From: Microcoleus vaginatus WJT46-NPBG5
Lineage (GTDB): Bacteria > Cyanobacteriota > Cyanobacteriia > Cyanobacteriales > Oscillatoriaceae
Direction: 5' to 3'
DNA length: 64,000 nt
Assembly (NCBI GenBank): GCA_019359355.1
Contig: JAHHHM010000025.1
Location: 1-64,000, forward strand
Shown piece after piece: positions 62,911-64,000 of the stretch (its first letter is position 1; each line of letters begins with the position of its first letter). The notes beneath the pieces are model-generated. The model had not been told where the DNA came from, did not search any database, and was given only the letters and a program-made list of their open reading frames with translations. The position numbers and the translations under genes are program-made.

Positions 62911-64000
62911 ATGGCGATCCACTCCTCCTCTGTCAATTCACTCGCAGCCGGCAGTGAGTGGGATCGGTCATTGATGGCTTATGATTACGAACTTCCAGCG
63001 GATCGAATTGCTCAAAATCCAGCTGTACCCAGAGATAGCTCCCGCTTGCTGGTGGTAGACTCCCCCACTGAACACAGCCATCGGATTTTTCGGGATTTAC
63101 CTGATCTGCTAAACCCGGCAGACTTGCTGGTACTCAACAACACCCGCGTTATCCCAGCCCGATTGTACGGACGCAAACCCACCGGCTCTGTGGTAGAAGT
63201 GCTTTTACTAGAGGAGCGGCAGGAGAACATCTGGCTGGCTTTAGTCAAACCGGGAAAGCGCTTCAAAGCCGGCTCAAAAATAGAATTTGAACCCCAAAAA
63301 TCTCTGACTTCCTCAATTTCAAGCCGGTTGAGCGCCACAGTCATCGGCACAGATGAAGCAACCGGCGGACGCTTGCTGCATTTCGAGCTTCCAGAAGGCA
63401 TCCCCCTGAGCCAGATGTTAGAAGCATTCGGCTATATGCCCCTGCCGCCCTACATCACAAACTCGGCTGCCTCACCGGCACAGTATCAAACCGTCTACGC
63501 CCAGCAACCGGGGGCAGTTGCGGCACCCACGGCTGGGCTGCACTTCACCGACGAATTATTTGGCCGGCTGGCTGAACGCGGGATCAATCACGCATTCGTG
63601 ACGCTGCACGTTGGCGTGGGGACATTTCGACCTGTAGAGGTTGAGGACGTGACAGCCCACAAGATGCATGAAGAGTGGGTAGAGGTGCCGGCAGCCACCG
63701 TAGAAGCAATCCGTCAGACGCAGCAGAAGGGAGGGCGGATTATTGCAGTGGGCACGACCGTGGTGCGATCTCTGGAGGGGGCGGCTGCGAATGGCCGGCT
63801 GCAACCATTTTGCGGCAAGACCAATTTGTTTATCTATCCCGGCTATCAGTGGCGAGTCGTCGAGGGGCTAATTACGAATTTTCATTTGCCCCGATCTAGT
63901 TTGTTGATGCTGGTAAGTGCTTTGGTGGGGCGTGAGCGCTTGCTGGATTTATATCGGGATGCAATTGAGCAAGAGTATCGCTTTTACTCTTTTGGCGATG
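62911..64000 (+). CDS. queA: S-adenosylmethionine:tRNA ribosyltransferase-isomerase (partial, 3' end outside window)
   Basis: The first 363 codons of QueA, which moves the ribosyl part of SAM to 7-aminomethyl-7-deazaguanine in tRNA to give epoxyqueuosine. Family segments are clear: [69 protein letters not shown] and GTTVVRSLE, to [15 protein letters not shown]. The frame is open to base 64000. Translation could start at ATG 62911 or at ATG 62974; the latter gives MAYDYELP, closer to the family start, while the former adds 21 residues. Confidence 0.93.
   Translation, partial: MAIHSSSVNSLAAGSEWDRSLMAYDYELPADRIAQNPAVPRDSSRLLVVDSPTEHSHRIFRDLPDLLNPADLLVLNNTRVIPARLYGRKPTGSVVEVLLLEERQENIWLALVKPGKRFKAGSKIEFEPQKSLTSSISSRLSATVIGTDEATGGRLLHFELPEGIPLSQMLEAFGYMPLPPYITNSAASPAQYQTVYAQQPGAVAAPTAGLHFTDELFGRLAERGINHAFVTLHVGVGTFRPVEVEDVTAHKMHEEWVEVPAATVEAIRQTQQKGGRIIAVGTTVVRSLEGAAANGRLQPFCGKTNLFIYPGYQWRVVEGLITNFHLPRSSLLMLVSALVGRERLLDLYRDAIEQEYRFYSFGD

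Noticed and set aside
62083-62936. Minus-strand frames of 76 and 66 codons
   Set aside because: Low-complexity basic or mixed composition, no similarity I recognise, and the second overlaps the 5' end of queA.

Overview
The window is a stretch of chromosome from a cyanobacterium, most likely a filamentous one. The support is psbZ (photosystem II), a short Nfu iron-sulfur scaffold, a lumen-type pentapeptide protein, a GUN4 domain fused to a kinase, cyanobacterial DUF760/DUF3386/DUF4359 proteins, a cyanobacterial FGGY kinase and very large multi-PAS kinases. The hexamer GCCGGC is scattered through genes and spacers at far above chance frequency, much as HIP1 is in other cyanobacteria. I cannot name the species.

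Layout. 1-1467: tail of an unknown gene, then a decayed IS4-family element with perfect 14-bp terminal repeats. 1533-4094: sensor kinase with a GAF domain carrying both cysteine motifs of a DXCF-type cyanobacteriochrome. 5.4-12.6 kb: housekeeping block (HtrA-type protease, DUF760, ScpB, ABC ATPase, sugar kinase, PcrA helicase). 12.9-17.2 kb: tRNA-His, DUF4359 protein, Ser/Thr kinase-GUN4 fusion, manganese catalase, sirohydrochlorin chelatase-like protein. 17.8-24.1 kb: three HAMP-less chemoreceptors and a lone solute-binding lipoprotein. 24.2-30.4 kb: DHH-CBS-nucleotidyltransferase fusion, psbZ, ribH, tRNA-Gly, and a two-gene unit of a zinc-ribbon membrane protein with a ProA homologue that lacks the catalytic cysteine. 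30.6-36.7 kb: RTX protein and an eight-PAS kinase. 36.9-44.0 kb: an exported caspase-like protease followed by a 1920-residue exported protein with 24 WD40 repeats (three blocks of eight), TPRs and a CHAT protease domain. 44.2-49.3 kb: lysS, GH57 glycosidase, nfu, DUF3386. 49.9-57.9 kb: a hybrid kinase with an ethylene-receptor-type membrane domain, overlapping a REC-GAF-GGDEF diguanylate cyclase. 58.2-64.0 kb: dnaG, pentapeptide protein, YraN, a conserved unknown gene and the 5' part of queA.

How genes may work together. The strongest candidate for an undescribed system is the tandem pair of clan CD proteases at 36.9-44.0 kb. Its WD40 array is built of near-identical units that vary at only a few positions, like repeat-based recognition domains. 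The ethylene-receptor-like kinase and the cyclase are translationally coupled and probably form one pathway ending in c-di-GMP. The chemoreceptor cluster has no cheA or cheW here and must use signalling partners encoded elsewhere. Several convergent gene pairs are separated by good inverted repeats that look like terminators.
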